64,000 nucleotides of DNA, taken from NCBI RefSeq assembly GCF_003399645.1, contig NZ_NBXD01000013.1, forward strand, positions 1-64,000, given 5' to 3'. Every line of letters starts with the position of its first letter. Position 1 is the stretch's first letter. The position numbers and the translations under genes were made by a program. Shown here in pieces: positions 49,763 to 59,368 of this stretch. This DNA is from Subtercola boreus. Its GTDB lineage: Bacteria > Actinomycetota > Actinomycetes > Actinomycetales > Microbacteriaceae. Under the pieces are notes generated by a model. That model saw only the letters and a list, made by a program, of their open reading frames with translations, did no database searches and was not told where the DNA came from.

Positions 49763-51175
49763 GTGAACGACCTGCTCGACCCGCTGCTGCTGTCGCGCTG
49801 GCAGTTCGGGCTCACGACCATCTACCACTTTCTCTTCGTGCCGCTCACCATCGGCATGGCCCTCACCGTCGCCATCTTCCAGACGGCGTGGGTTCGCACA
49901 GGGCAGGCGAAGTACCTGCAGCTGACGAAGTTCTTCGGCAAGATCTTCCTGATCAACTTCGCCATGGGTGTGGTGACCGGCATCGTGCAGGAGTTCCAGT
50001 TCGGTATGAACTGGTCGGACTACTCCCGCTTCGTCGGCGACGTCTTCGGTGCGCCGCTGGCGCTCGAGGGGCTGCTGGCGTTCTTCCTCGAAGCGACCTT
50101 CATCGGCCTCTGGATCTTCGGCTGGGACCGCCTGCCGAAGAAGCTCCATCTCGCGACCATCTGGGTCACCGCGCTGGCGAGCATCCTGAGCGCGTATTTC
50201 ATCATCGCGGCGAACTCCTTCATGCAGAACCCGGTCGGCTACCGGATCAACGAGGCGAAGGGTCGCGCCGAACTCACCGACATCTGGGCGCTTCTGACGA
50301 ACAAGGTCGCCCTGGCTGCCTTCCCGCACACGATCTTCGCCTGCTTCATGGTGTCTGCCGCTCTGATCGTGTGCGCCGCCACCTGGCACCTTTCACGCAA
50401 CCAGCACCTCGAGACGATGCGCCCGGCGCTGAGGTTCGGGCTCTGGATGATGGTGGTCGCCGGGACGCTCACCGTGCTCTCGGGAGACCAGCTCGGGCTC
50501 GCCATGGTGTCGACGCAGCCGATGAAGATGGCAGCGGCCGAGGCGCTCTACAACACCTCGACGGGCGCGAACGCATCGTTCTCGGTGTTCACGCTCGGTA
50601 CACCCGACGGGGTGAGCGAGCTGTTCTCGATCCGCATTCCGTACCTGCTGTCGTTCCTGTCGACCCACACCTTCGACGGCACTGTAGAGGGCATCAACGA
50701 TCTTCAGGCCCAGTACACGCAGTTGTACGGCCCGGGCGACTACACACCGACCATCTGGGTCACCTACTGGGCGTTCCGGTACATGATCGCGTTCGGGGTT
50801 CTCGCCATCCTGATCTCGGTCGGCGGCCTCTGGTTCACCCGCAAGGGGCGGATGCCCACCAAGCGCTGGATCTGGCGGGTCGCCATCTGGTCGATGCCGC
50901 TTCCGCTCGCGGCGATGATCATGGGTTGGGTCTTCACCGAGATGGGCCGGCAGCCGTGGATCGTGTTCAGTCTGCTCAAAACGTCTGACGCCGTCTCGCC
51001 CAACACGACCGGTCTCGAGGTGCTCATCTCCCTGGTCGCCTTCACGCTGATCTACGGCACGCTCGCCGTGGTCGAGTTCCGGCTGATCAAGAAGGCCGTT
51101 CAGAAGGGGCCCGACGACGCGCCGGTGCCGGATGCCGAGTCGGGCGAGATCAGGCACGAAGCGACGGTGTACTAG
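49763..51175 (+). CDS. cydA: Cytochrome bd ubiquinol/menaquinol oxidase subunit I
   Basis: This 470-aa membrane protein (about nine helices) is the heme-bearing subunit of cytochrome bd oxidase, which reduces oxygen to water using quinol and makes proton-motive force without pumping. Visible landmarks are LLSRWQFGLTTIYHFLFVPLTIG (heme b595 His), NWSDYSRFVGDVFGAPLALEGLLAFFLEATFIGLW, FPHTIFACFMV (heme b558 His) and STQPMKMAAAEALY (heme b558 Met). The Q-loop is short, as is usual outside enterobacteria. GTG 49763 has GGAGGAATC before it. It is the first gene of cydABDC. Confidence 0.95.
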   Translation: MNDLLDPLLLSRWQFGLTTIYHFLFVPLTIGMALTVAIFQTAWVRTGQAKYLQLTKFFGKIFLINFAMGVVTGIVQEFQFGMNWSDYSRFVGDVFGAPLALEGLLAFFLEATFIGLWIFGWDRLPKKLHLATIWVTALASILSAYFIIAANSFMQNPVGYRINEAKGRAELTDIWALLTNKVALAAFPHTIFACFMVSAALIVCAATWHLSRNQHLETMRPALRFGLWMMVVAGTLTVLSGDQLGLAMVSTQPMKMAAAEALYNTSTGANASFSVFTLGTPDGVSELFSIRIPYLLSFLSTHTFDGTVEGINDLQAQYTQLYGPGDYTPTIWVTYWAFRYMIAFGVLAILISVGGLWFTRKGRMPTKRWIWRVAIWSMPLPLAAMIMGWVFTEMGRQPWIVFSLLKTSDAVSPNTTGLEVLISLVAFTLIYGTLAVVEFRLIKKAVQKGPDDAPVPDAESGEIRHEATVY

Positions 51176-51177
51176 AC

Positions 51178-52239
51178 ATGGACCTCCCCACCCTCTGGTT
51201 CGGCCTGCTGGCCTTCTTCTTCATCGGCTACTTCGTGCTCGACGGCTTCGACTTCGGTGTCGGCATGTCGCTGCCCTTCCTCGGCCGCGACTCGCGCGGG
51301 CCGAATGACGTCGACCGGCGTGTGCTGATCAACACCATCGGACCGATCTGGGACCTCAACGAGACCTGGGTCATCGTCGCGGGCGCCGCCATGTTCGCGG
51401 CCTTCCCGGAGTGGTACGCAACGCTGTTCAGCGGCTTCTACCTGGTGTTCCTCGCCATTCTCCTGGCGCTCATCCTGCGCGGCGTCTCCTTCGAGTACCG
51501 GCACCAGCGCCCGGAGCTGGTCTGGAAGAGACGCTTCGACCGGATGATCGTGGTCGGCTCGGCCGTGCCCGCCTTCCTCTGGGGCCTGGTGTTCGCGAAC
51601 GTCGTACGGGGCGTGCCCCTCGACGCCGGGTTCAACTTCACCGGCAGTGTGGTGGACCTCTTCTCGCCCTACGCCGTGCTCGGTGGGCTCACCACTCTGC
51701 TGCTCTTCTTCACCCACGGCGTCGTGTTCGTGTCGCTGAAGACGACAGGTCCGATCCGGGAACGGGCGCGGTTGCTGGCGGGCCGTGCGGGGCTTGTCAC
51801 GATCGTGGTCGCCGCCGGGTTCCTCGTCTGGACGACGGTGTCGTTCGGGTCGGTGCTCTCGGGCATCCTGTCGGCCGTCGCAGCGGTCACACTCGTGGGC
51901 GCCTGGCTCGCGAACCAGCGCAAAGCGGAGGGCTGGGCCTTCACGCTCATGGCTGCAACGATCGCCGTCGCTGTCGCGTCGCTGTTCCTGTCGCTGTTCC
52001 CCGATGTGATGCCTGCGACGAACGACCCCGCCCACAGCCTGACGATCGCGAACTCGTCGTCGTCGGGGTACACGCTCACACTGATGAGCTGGGTGGCACT
52101 GGTGTTCGTGCCGCTGATTCTGGCGTACCAGGCGTTCACATACTGGGTCTTCCGCAGGCGCGTCAGTCGGTCGACGATCACCGGTGAAGCTCCGGATGTC
52201 GCGGCTGACGCAAGTGCGCCCGGGCCGGTCTCAGCGTGA
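51178..52239 (+). CDS. cydB: Cytochrome bd oxidase subunit II
   Basis: This 353-aa protein has about eight membrane helices. MDLPTLWFGLLAFFFIGYFVLDGFDFGVGM is the conserved first helix, and NTIGPIWDLNETWVIVAGAAMFAAFPEWYATLFSGFYL follows. It pairs with CydA and completes the oxidase. It starts two bases after the cydA stop and overlaps cydD by 4 bp (GTGA). Confidence 0.95.
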   Translation: MDLPTLWFGLLAFFFIGYFVLDGFDFGVGMSLPFLGRDSRGPNDVDRRVLINTIGPIWDLNETWVIVAGAAMFAAFPEWYATLFSGFYLVFLAILLALILRGVSFEYRHQRPELVWKRRFDRMIVVGSAVPAFLWGLVFANVVRGVPLDAGFNFTGSVVDLFSPYAVLGGLTTLLLFFTHGVVFVSLKTTGPIRERARLLAGRAGLVTIVVAAGFLVWTTVSFGSVLSGILSAVAAVTLVGAWLANQRKAEGWAFTLMAATIAVAVASLFLSLFPDVMPATNDPAHSLTIANSSSSGYTLTLMSWVALVFVPLILAYQAFTYWVFRRRVSRSTITGEAPDVAADASAPGPVSA

Positions 52240-53918
52240 AACCCGTCGATGCGAGGCTGCGGTACGCGGCATCCGCCCGCCTGTTCTTCGGGCTCGGAGG
52301 GGTTCTCGCCGCCCTGCAGACCGCCTGCATCGTGGGATTCGCCTGGCTCGTGAGTTCGACCGTCGTGGCCGCGATCGGTGGGGCGTCTCTTTCGATGCTG
52401 GTGCCGTCGCTCGCCGCGCTGGTCGGAGTGATCGTGCTGCGCTCGGCGATCGTCTGGCTGATGGAGGTCAACGCGGCGCGCGGTTCGGCGATCGTCAAGA
52501 GCGAGCTGCGGCGGAAGGTGCTGGCCTCGGTGGCGCGGCTCGGGCCCGGGTGGCTGGCCGGTCGGAGCAGCGTGCGGGTCAGCACGATGGTGACGACGGG
52601 GCTGGATGCTCTGGACACCTACTTCGCCAAGTACCTGCCGCAGCTCATTCTCACCGCGATCGCGACTCCCGTTCTGGTGGTGGTGATGCTGGTCGCCGAC
52701 CTCACCAGCGGCGTCATCGTCGTACTGACGCTTCCGCTCATCCCGGTGTTCATGGTGCTGATCGGCTGGGCGACCCAGGCGCTGCAGGCCGCGCAGTGGG
52801 AGAAGCTCGGGGCGTTGTCGTCAGGGTTCCTCGACGTCGTGGAGGGGCTGTCGACGCTTAAGGTGTTCGGGCGCGAGAAGCGCCAGGTGGGGCGCATCCG
52901 GGCCGTGACCGATCAGTACCGCGTCAGCACCATGAAGGTGCTGCGGCTGTCCTTTCTCAGCGGATTCGCGCTGGAGCTGGCCGCGAGCCTGTCGGTTGCG
53001 CTGGTGGCGGTGTCGATCGGGTTGCGGTTGGTGGGAGGAGACCTGGGGCTCGGTGTGGGGCTGTTCGTGCTGATGCTGGCGCCCGAGGCGTTCCTGCCGC
53101 TGCGGCAGGTGGGGGCGGCGTTCCACGCGGCTGCGGACGGGGTGGCGGCGACGGATGCGGTCTTCGAGGTACTTTCCGCGGACCCCGCTGCCGCGGATCC
53201 CGCCCCCGCGGCTGCCCGCGTCGCCTCCGCGCTCGGCGAGAGGACGCACGGTGCTGCGATTACGCGTCTGTGGGTCAGTCATGGTCCTCTCGATGATGCG
53301 CGGTTCGCCGTGCAGGACTTCTCAGCGGAGTTGCGGCCGGGAACGCTCACCGTGCTCGCGGGCCCGAGCGGCGCGGGGAAGTCGAGCATCGTCGGCGCCA
53401 TGCTCGGGTTCGTGCCCTTCTCGGGCACCATCGACGCGGCGCCGATCGCGTGGGCGGGGCAGCGTCCGTCACTCCTGGCAGGCACCGTGTTCGACAATCT
53501 GACGCTCGGCAGCGAAGATCCATCGCGGGCTCTCGTCGAGCGCGCCCTCGCGCTGGCGGCCGCCGACGACATCGATTCGGCGATCGTGCTCGGTGTGAAC
53601 GGCGCCGGACTCTCGGTCGGACAGGCCCAGCGAGTCGCTGTGGCGCGCGCCGTGTACCGCCTGCTCGAGCGGGACTGCGGTGTGCTCCTCCTCGACGAAC
53701 CCAGCTCGGCGCTCGATGCGGCGACCGAGGCCCGGCTCATCGCGGGCGTGCGCGCGCTCGCGGCGGGCGGGGTTGCCGTGCTCGTCGTGTCGCACCGCGA
53801 CGCGTTCCGGCTCGCGGCCGACCAGCTGCTCGAGCTCGCGGCGCCCGCGCTCGCCGCCGAGCCCAGCTCCGCCACCGCCGCCCTGTCCGCCATCCGCTCC
53901 ACCGGGGCGGTTCGCTGA
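52236..53918 (+). CDS. cydD: CydD, ABC exporter subunit for cytochrome bd assembly
   Basis: The 560-aa protein is a half ABC exporter with six membrane helices (about 15-300) and an ATPase domain: Walker A LAGPSGAGKSS (about 378), signature LSVGQAQR, Walker B VLLLDEPSSALD. It forms a heterodimer with CydC, which moves a thiol or heme-related compound and is needed to mature cytochrome bd. It starts in a GTGA overlap with cydB and overlaps cydC by 1 base. The region around residues 320-345 (ADPAAADPAPAAARVAS) is Ala/Pro-rich. Confidence 0.92.
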   Translation: MKPVDARLRYAASARLFFGLGGVLAALQTACIVGFAWLVSSTVVAAIGGASLSMLVPSLAALVGVIVLRSAIVWLMEVNAARGSAIVKSELRRKVLASVARLGPGWLAGRSSVRVSTMVTTGLDALDTYFAKYLPQLILTAIATPVLVVVMLVADLTSGVIVVLTLPLIPVFMVLIGWATQALQAAQWEKLGALSSGFLDVVEGLSTLKVFGREKRQVGRIRAVTDQYRVSTMKVLRLSFLSGFALELAASLSVALVAVSIGLRLVGGDLGLGVGLFVLMLAPEAFLPLRQVGAAFHAAADGVAATDAVFEVLSADPAAADPAPAAARVASALGERTHGAAITRLWVSHGPLDDARFAVQDFSAELRPGTLTVLAGPSGAGKSSIVGAMLGFVPFSGTIDAAPIAWAGQRPSLLAGTVFDNLTLGSEDPSRALVERALALAAADDIDSAIVLGVNGAGLSVGQAQRVAVARAVYRLLERDCGVLLLDEPSSALDAATEARLIAGVRALAAGGVAVLVVSHRDAFRLAADQLLELAAPALAAEPSSATAALSAIRSTGAVR

Positions 53919-55705
53919 TGCGGGCCACGGAGGTACTGCGTCTGGCGCAGCCGTCGCCTCGGGCGTTCGCGCCGGCACTCGCGTTCGGGCTGCTCAGCGC
54001 GCTGTCGACCGTGGCGCTCCTCGGCACCTCTGCGTATCTCATCGCGCGCGCGGCGGAACAGCCGCCCATCCTGTACCTGTCGATCGCCGTCGTGGGTGTG
54101 CGCGCATTCGCCCTGGCCCGCGCCACGTTCCGCTATCTTGATCGACTCGCCGGTCACGGTGCAGCCTTCCGCGCCCTCGCGTCGCTCCGGGTCGCGATCT
54201 ACGAACGCATCATCCCGCTCGCCCCCGACGGACTCGCCGCCACCCGCCGCGGCGACCTGCTCGCCCGCCTCGTCGGTGACGTGGATGATCTGCAGAACCT
54301 CTCGCTCAAAGTCGTGCAGCCGCTGCTGACCTCGCTGCTCGTGGCGGTTCTCGCCGTCGTCGGTGTCTGGCTGCTCCTGCCCGCCGCCGCGATCGCGCTG
54401 GCTGCGACCCTGGTGATCGCACTCGTGCTCGGCACGTGGATCGACACACGCATCGCCGCCCGCGCTGAGCGCGAACTCGCTCCGTTGCGCGGGTCGTTCG
54501 CCGACGAGACGCTCGACTTCGTGCAGAACCTCGATGTTCTGGCGGCCTTCGGGGCGACGGATGCCCGGCTCCTCCACCTCGCCGAAACCGATGCGCGGCT
54601 CACCCGGTCTGCGTCCCGCCGTGCTGCCGGAGCGGGGGCCACGGCTGCCGTGGTCTCGCTGCTCGCGGGCCTGGCGACGGTCGCAGCGCTGGTGGCAGGC
54701 GTGCCTGCGCTAGGCACTGCGCTCGGCACCGCCCTCGGCGGGCAGCCTCTCGGCGCGACGGCTTTCTCGGGGCCGCTTCTTGCGGGGCACACGTTCTCCG
54801 GGCCGCTCCTCGCGATCGTGGTGCTCGTGCCGATAGCCGTGTTCGAGGTGTTCGCGGCGGTTCCGCTCGCCGCGGGTGCCTGGCGCCAGGTGTACGCGAG
54901 CGCCTCGCGGGTGGCTTCGGCGCTCCCCGATGCGCTGCCGCCGCAGCTCCCTGCCTCGGGGGTGCTCGACGCGCTGACAGCCTCGGCTCCACCTGTCTGG
55001 GCGTCGCCCGGCGGCGTACCTCCGATCATCCGTCTCGTCGATGTATCGGCCACGTGGCCGGTTCTGCACGGCCCGCATGACAGACAGGGGCTCGCCGAGG
55101 CACTGCTGCCGGCGCCGGAGCCTGCGCTGCGGTCGGTCAGCGTCACCGTTCGGCCCGGGGAGCGGCTGCTCGTCGAGGGGCCGAGCGGGAGTGGCAAGAC
55201 GACGCTCGCGCACGTTCTGGTGCGGTTTCTGGAGCACGAGGGCTCGGTGACGATCGGCGGCGTCGACGTGCGCGAGCTCGCGCCGGAGGAGGTTCGCACG
55301 GTGATCGGGCTCTGCGAACAGGTTCCGTACCTGTTCGACGCCAATCTGCGGCAGAACCTGCTATTCGCCCGCGAAACCGCCACTGATGACGAGCTTCTGG
55401 CAGTGCTGGCCCGGGTCGGGCTGGCAGAGTGGTCGGCCGCACGCGGCGGGCTTTCTGCGCGGCTCGGCGAGCGCGGGGCCCTCGTCTCCGGCGGTGAGGC
55501 CCAGCGCATAGCGCTCGCGCGGGTGCTGCTCGCCGACTTCCCGGTCGTGGTCTTCGACGAACCGACCGCGAACGTGGATTCGGGTCGCGCCGACACGCTG
55601 CTGCGCGACCTCCTAGAGGCGGCGGGCCCCGACCGGAGCGTGGTGCTGATCTCGCACACCCCCGTTCCGCCCGAACTGGTCACCCAGCGGCTCCGCCTCG
55701 GCTGA
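53918..55705 (+). CDS. cydC: CydC, ABC exporter subunit for cytochrome bd assembly
   Basis: The protein has 595 aa from ATG 53918, overlapping the cydD stop by one base. Six membrane helices are followed by an ATPase domain with Walker A EGPSGSGKTT (about 425), signature VSGGEAQR and Walker B VVVFDEPTANVD. It pairs with CydD. An Ala/Gly-rich insertion (GTALGTALGGQPLGATAFSG) lies between two helices at about residues 265-295, and the linker before the ATPase has an extra stretch (GPHDRQGLAEALLPAPEPALRS). Confidence 0.92.
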   Translation: MRATEVLRLAQPSPRAFAPALAFGLLSALSTVALLGTSAYLIARAAEQPPILYLSIAVVGVRAFALARATFRYLDRLAGHGAAFRALASLRVAIYERIIPLAPDGLAATRRGDLLARLVGDVDDLQNLSLKVVQPLLTSLLVAVLAVVGVWLLLPAAAIALAATLVIALVLGTWIDTRIAARAERELAPLRGSFADETLDFVQNLDVLAAFGATDARLLHLAETDARLTRSASRRAAGAGATAAVVSLLAGLATVAALVAGVPALGTALGTALGGQPLGATAFSGPLLAGHTFSGPLLAIVVLVPIAVFEVFAAVPLAAGAWRQVYASASRVASALPDALPPQLPASGVLDALTASAPPVWASPGGVPPIIRLVDVSATWPVLHGPHDRQGLAEALLPAPEPALRSVSVTVRPGERLLVEGPSGSGKTTLAHVLVRFLEHEGSVTIGGVDVRELAPEEVRTVIGLCEQVPYLFDANLRQNLLFARETATDDELLAVLARVGLAEWSAARGGLSARLGERGALVSGGEAQRIALARVLLADFPVVVFDEPTANVDSGRADTLLRDLLEAAGPDRSVVLISHTPVPPELVTQRLRLG

Positions 55706-55769
55706 GTATCCGCTCGCCCGCGCAGTCGCTCGCCCGCGCATCCGCCCGCCCCGCGCATCCGCCTGCCCG

Positions 55770-56579
55770 TCAGGGCGCGAGGGGGCGCGCCAGCGCCCCG
55801 AGCCGCCTCTGCCACAGCGCCTGGCGACCGGGTTCGGCCACCACAGCCGGCCCGCCCCGCCACGCGCTCACCACACGGATGCCGTGCAGCGCGTTCACCG
55901 CCCACACCTCCGTACCGCCGAGGTCGGCTGGCCGCACGCGTTCCGACCCGGCCCGCACTCCGAGCGCAGCAGCCAGCACCAGAACCGAGCGCGCGGTGAC
56001 GCTGTCGACGCGTTCGAGGTCGGGTGGCGGCATCCGCAGCTCGTCGCCGCGCCACCAGAGCAGTGCGGTCGTGGTTCCGTCGGCGACAGCGCCGTCCGGC
56101 CCGAGCAGCACGAGCTCGTCGACCCCATCGATGCGGGCCTCGTCGCGAAGGCTCGCCAGGGTGAGCAGGTCGGGGCCCTTGCGGTTCCGGATGCTGCGGG
56201 GGTCGGGCCCGGCATGGGTACGCAGCACGACCGACGCTGAAAGCGGGGGAGCCAGCCGCATCAGAATCGACAGCTCCCACCGCCCGGAGCGCGTGCGGCT
56301 CAGTTCCGCGCGGGGAAACCAGCGGTGGATGGGTGGAATGGCGGAGACCGCCGCCGCCCAGAAGTCCGCGAGCGCCGTCTCGTCGTCGAATCCTGCCGCC
56401 TCTGCCGAGCGCATGAACCGCTGCCTGTGCAGGTCGATGGCGCGCACCCGGCCCGAGTCGACCAGCCAGGAGTCAGCGACCTCGAGCCCCTGCCGGTCAT
56501 CCGGAGCCAGTGCCACCCCCACGAGCGACCCGTCACGGTAGACGAAACGGCGCGCGTCGGGCGAGGGGGAGTCGGTCAT
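55770..56579 (-). CDS. Aminotransferase class IV (aminodeoxychorismate lyase-like)
   Basis: This 269-aa protein is a fold-type IV PLP enzyme. RAIDLHRQRFMRSA, LRTHAGPDPRSIRNRKGPDLLTLASLRDEA (the Lys in RKGPD is the likely PLP anchor), DELVLLGPDGAVADGTTTALLWW and ERVDSVTARSVLVLA are typical. Related enzymes are PabC and branched-chain aminotransferases. No folate or branched-chain genes are adjacent, so the substrate is not fixed. ATG 56579 is preferred over the upstream ATG because the peptide before it is not conserved. It ends convergently with cydC. Confidence 0.8.
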   Translation of the reverse strand: MTDSPSPDARRFVYRDGSLVGVALAPDDRQGLEVADSWLVDSGRVRAIDLHRQRFMRSAEAAGFDDETALADFWAAAVSAIPPIHRWFPRAELSRTRSGRWELSILMRLAPPLSASVVLRTHAGPDPRSIRNRKGPDLLTLASLRDEARIDGVDELVLLGPDGAVADGTTTALLWWRGDELRMPPPDLERVDSVTARSVLVLAAALGVRAGSERVRPADLGGTEVWAVNALHGIRVVSAWRGGPAVVAEPGRQALWQRRLGALARPLAP

Positions 56580-56639
56580 GATGAGTTCACGGTAGCAACA
56601 GCCCCGCCTGAGCATCGTTTAGTACCATTGATCGCTGGA

Positions 56640-56674
56640 GACCGCGAGCACCGGGCGGTCACCTGCTGGCCGCC
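56640..56674 (+). promoter_or_regulatory. Two mutually exclusive hairpins in the leuS leader
   Basis: GACCGC (56640-56645) pairs with GCGGTC (56655-56660), while GGCGG (56654-56658) can instead pair with CCGCC (56670-56674). They share the same middle strand, so only one can form at a time. This would fit a simple leader switch for leuS, but no ligand or uORF was found. Confidence 0.3.
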
Positions 56675-56707
56675 ACTTTGCGTCCGTAACCGACGATTGA
56701 GAATTAC

Positions 56708-59305
56708 GTGACTATCGAAAGCGATTCCGCCCTGCGCGGCGCCGAAGACGACGCTTCTGTCGACCCCACCCGTTACAGTTTCGAGGCCCTGCAAGACAAG
56801 TGGCTTCCCGTGTGGGACAGACTCGAGCCTTTCAAGACCGATCTCGAGAACGACAAACGGCCGCGCAAATACATTCTCGACATGTTCCCGTACCCCTCGG
56901 GCGACCTGCACATGGGTCACGCCGAGGCCTATGCCCTGGGCGATGTCATCTCGCGTTACTGGCGCCACCAGGGTTTCAATGTGCTGCACCCCATCGGCTG
57001 GGACTCGTTCGGCCTGCCCGCCGAGAATGCCGCCATCAAGCGCCAGATCGATCCGCGCGAGTGGACCTACGACAACATCGCGCAGCAGAAGGCGAGTTTT
57101 CGCCGCTACGCCGGTTCGTTCGACTGGTCGAGGGAACTGCACACCAGCGACCCCGAGTACTACAAATGGAACCAGTGGCTGTTCCTGAAGCTGTACGAGA
57201 AGGGCCTCGCCTACCGCAAATCGAGCTGGGTGAACTGGGACCCGGTCGACCAGACTGTTCTCGCGAACGAGCAGGTGCTGCCCGACGGCACCTCTGAGCG
57301 CAGCGGCGCCATCGTGGTCAAGAAGAAGCTGACCCAGTGGTACTTCAAGATCACCGACTACGCCGACCGCCTGCTCGACGACCTCAAGCAGCTCGAGGGC
57401 ACCTGGCCGGCCAAGGTCATCGCGATGCAGCGCAACTGGATCGGCCGATCCATCGGCGCCGACGTCGACTTCGCGATCGAGGGCCGCGAGGCGCCCGTCA
57501 CCGTCTTCACGACCCGGCCCGACACCCTCCACGGCGCGACGTTCATGGTCATCGCCCCCGAGAGCGAGCTGGCGGCCGAGCTGATCGGCGATCCGTCGGT
57601 TCCGGATGCTGCGCGCGAACGTTTCACGGAATACCTCACCGAGGTGCAGAAGAGCACCGAACTCGAGCGCCAGGCGACCGACCGACCGAAGACCGGCGTC
57701 TTCATGGAGCGCTACGCGGTCAACCCGCTGACCGGCGAACGCCTGCCGATCTGGGCGGCCGACTACGTGCTCGCCGACTATGGAACCGGCGCGGTGATGG
57801 CCGTTCCCGCGCACGACCAGCGCGACCTCGACTTCGCCCGCGCCTTCGGCCTGCCCGTTCGCGTCGTGCTCGACACGAACCAGCCGGTCACGGGCGCGAT
57901 TCCGGTGTTCGTCGACGGTGAGATCCCGGATGATCTGCCTCCGCTCGACCCGGCGTCCACCGGCAAGGCGCTGACCGGTGACGGGCGTCTCATCAACTCA
58001 GGGCCGCTCGACGGACTCAGCAAGGGCAAAGCCATCACGCGGGTGATCGAGCAACTCGAGGCCGCCGGAACCGGGCGGGCCGCCAAGAACTACCGGCTGA
58101 GGGATTGGCTGATCTCCCGCCAGCGCTACTGGGGAACGCCGATCCCGATCATCCACGGGTCTGACGGCGCCGAGGTTCCGGTTCCCGAAGACCAGCTGCC
58201 CGTGCTGCTGCCCCCGACCGAAGGTCTCAACCTGCAGCCGAAGGGCACATCGCCGCTCGGTGCGGCTGCGGACTGGGTGAATGTGCCCGACCCGCGCGAC
58301 GGCTCGCCGGCCCTCCGCGACGCCGACACGATGGACACGTTCGTCGACAGCTCGTGGTACTTCCTGCGCTTCCTGTCGCCGAACGACGAGACTCGCGCTT
58401 TCGATCCCCGCGAGGTCGACAAATGGGCGCCCGTCGACCAGTACGTCGGTGGAGTGACACACGCGATCCTGCATCTGCTTTACGCGCGGTTCATCACCAA
58501 GGTGCTGTTCGACCTCGGCTACGTCTCCTTCACCGAGCCCTTCAGCGCGCTGCTGAACCAGGGCATGGTGCAGATGGACGGCTCGGCGATGTCGAAGTCC
58601 AAGGGCAACCTCGTGCGCCTCAGCGACCAGCTCGACGAGCACGGGGTCGACGCGGTGCGCCTGACGATGGCGTTCGCCGGCCCGCCCGAAGACGACATCG
58701 ACTGGGCGGATGTCTCGCCCGCCGGCTCCGCGAAGTTCCTGGCCCGCGCGTGGCGGCTGTCGGGCGACGTCACCTCGCTGCCCTCGGTGAACTGGCGGGA
58801 CGGGGACGTCGCGCTCCGACGCATCACGCACCGGTTCCTCGCTGAGGCCCCCGGTCTCGTCGAGGCGTTCAAGTTCAACGTGGTCGTCGCCCGGATCATG
58901 GAGCTCGTCAACGCTGCCCGCAAGACGGTCGACAACGGCCCCGGTGGCGGCGACCCCGCCGTGCGCGAGGCCGTCGAGACGATCGCGCTCGGCCTCTCCC
59001 TCTTCGCGCCCTACACCGCCGAAGACATGTGGGAGCGGCTCGGCTACCCGGCGTCGATCTCGAGCTACGGCTGGCGCGGAGCCGACCCGACCCTCCTCAC
59101 CGAGGAGTCTGTGACGGCCGTCGTGCAGGTCGACGGCAAGGTGCGTGCGCGTCTGGAGGTATCGCCGAAGATCTCGGCAGGCGACCTCGAAGCTCAGGCG
59201 CGGGCATCCGAAGCCGTGGTGCGGTTCCTCGGCGATCGCGAGATCGTGAACGTGATCGTTCGCGCGCCGAAGATCGTCAACATTGCCACAAAGGCGCGTT
59301 CGTAG
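56708..59305 (+). CDS. leuS: Leucyl-tRNA synthetase
   Basis: The protein has 865 aa and is class Ia. The Rossmann catalytic domain carries HMGH in [21 protein letters not shown] and the KMSKS loop as [20 protein letters not shown]. The CP1 editing domain has [18 protein letters not shown] and [17 protein letters not shown] (editing Asp). The C-terminal helical anticodon-binding domain ends in [13 protein letters not shown]. It charges tRNA-Leu and hydrolyses mischarged products. GTG 56708 is the start; the sequence before it has no strong ribosome-binding site. Confidence 0.97.
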   Translation: MTIESDSALRGAEDDASVDPTRYSFEALQDKWLPVWDRLEPFKTDLENDKRPRKYILDMFPYPSGDLHMGHAEAYALGDVISRYWRHQGFNVLHPIGWDSFGLPAENAAIKRQIDPREWTYDNIAQQKASFRRYAGSFDWSRELHTSDPEYYKWNQWLFLKLYEKGLAYRKSSWVNWDPVDQTVLANEQVLPDGTSERSGAIVVKKKLTQWYFKITDYADRLLDDLKQLEGTWPAKVIAMQRNWIGRSIGADVDFAIEGREAPVTVFTTRPDTLHGATFMVIAPESELAAELIGDPSVPDAARERFTEYLTEVQKSTELERQATDRPKTGVFMERYAVNPLTGERLPIWAADYVLADYGTGAVMAVPAHDQRDLDFARAFGLPVRVVLDTNQPVTGAIPVFVDGEIPDDLPPLDPASTGKALTGDGRLINSGPLDGLSKGKAITRVIEQLEAAGTGRAAKNYRLRDWLISRQRYWGTPIPIIHGSDGAEVPVPEDQLPVLLPPTEGLNLQPKGTSPLGAAADWVNVPDPRDGSPALRDADTMDTFVDSSWYFLRFLSPNDETRAFDPREVDKWAPVDQYVGGVTHAILHLLYARFITKVLFDLGYVSFTEPFSALLNQGMVQMDGSAMSKSKGNLVRLSDQLDEHGVDAVRLTMAFAGPPEDDIDWADVSPAGSAKFLARAWRLSGDVTSLPSVNWRDGDVALRRITHRFLAEAPGLVEAFKFNVVVARIMELVNAARKTVDNGPGGGDPAVREAVETIALGLSLFAPYTAEDMWERLGYPASISSYGWRGADPTLLTEESVTAVVQVDGKVRARLEVSPKISAGDLEAQARASEAVVRFLGDREIVNVIVRAPKIVNIATKARS

Positions 59306-59368
59306 AAGTTCTCCACAGATCGGGCCGGGCAGGGATGCTCGGCCCTCTGCGGTTCGTACCGTTTCGGT

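Noticed and set aside
55706-55769. Repeated CTCGCCCGCGCA-type words between cydC and the aminotransferase gene
   Set aside because: Short, imperfect and not able to form a clear hairpin with a T-tract; not enough to call a terminator or repeat family.
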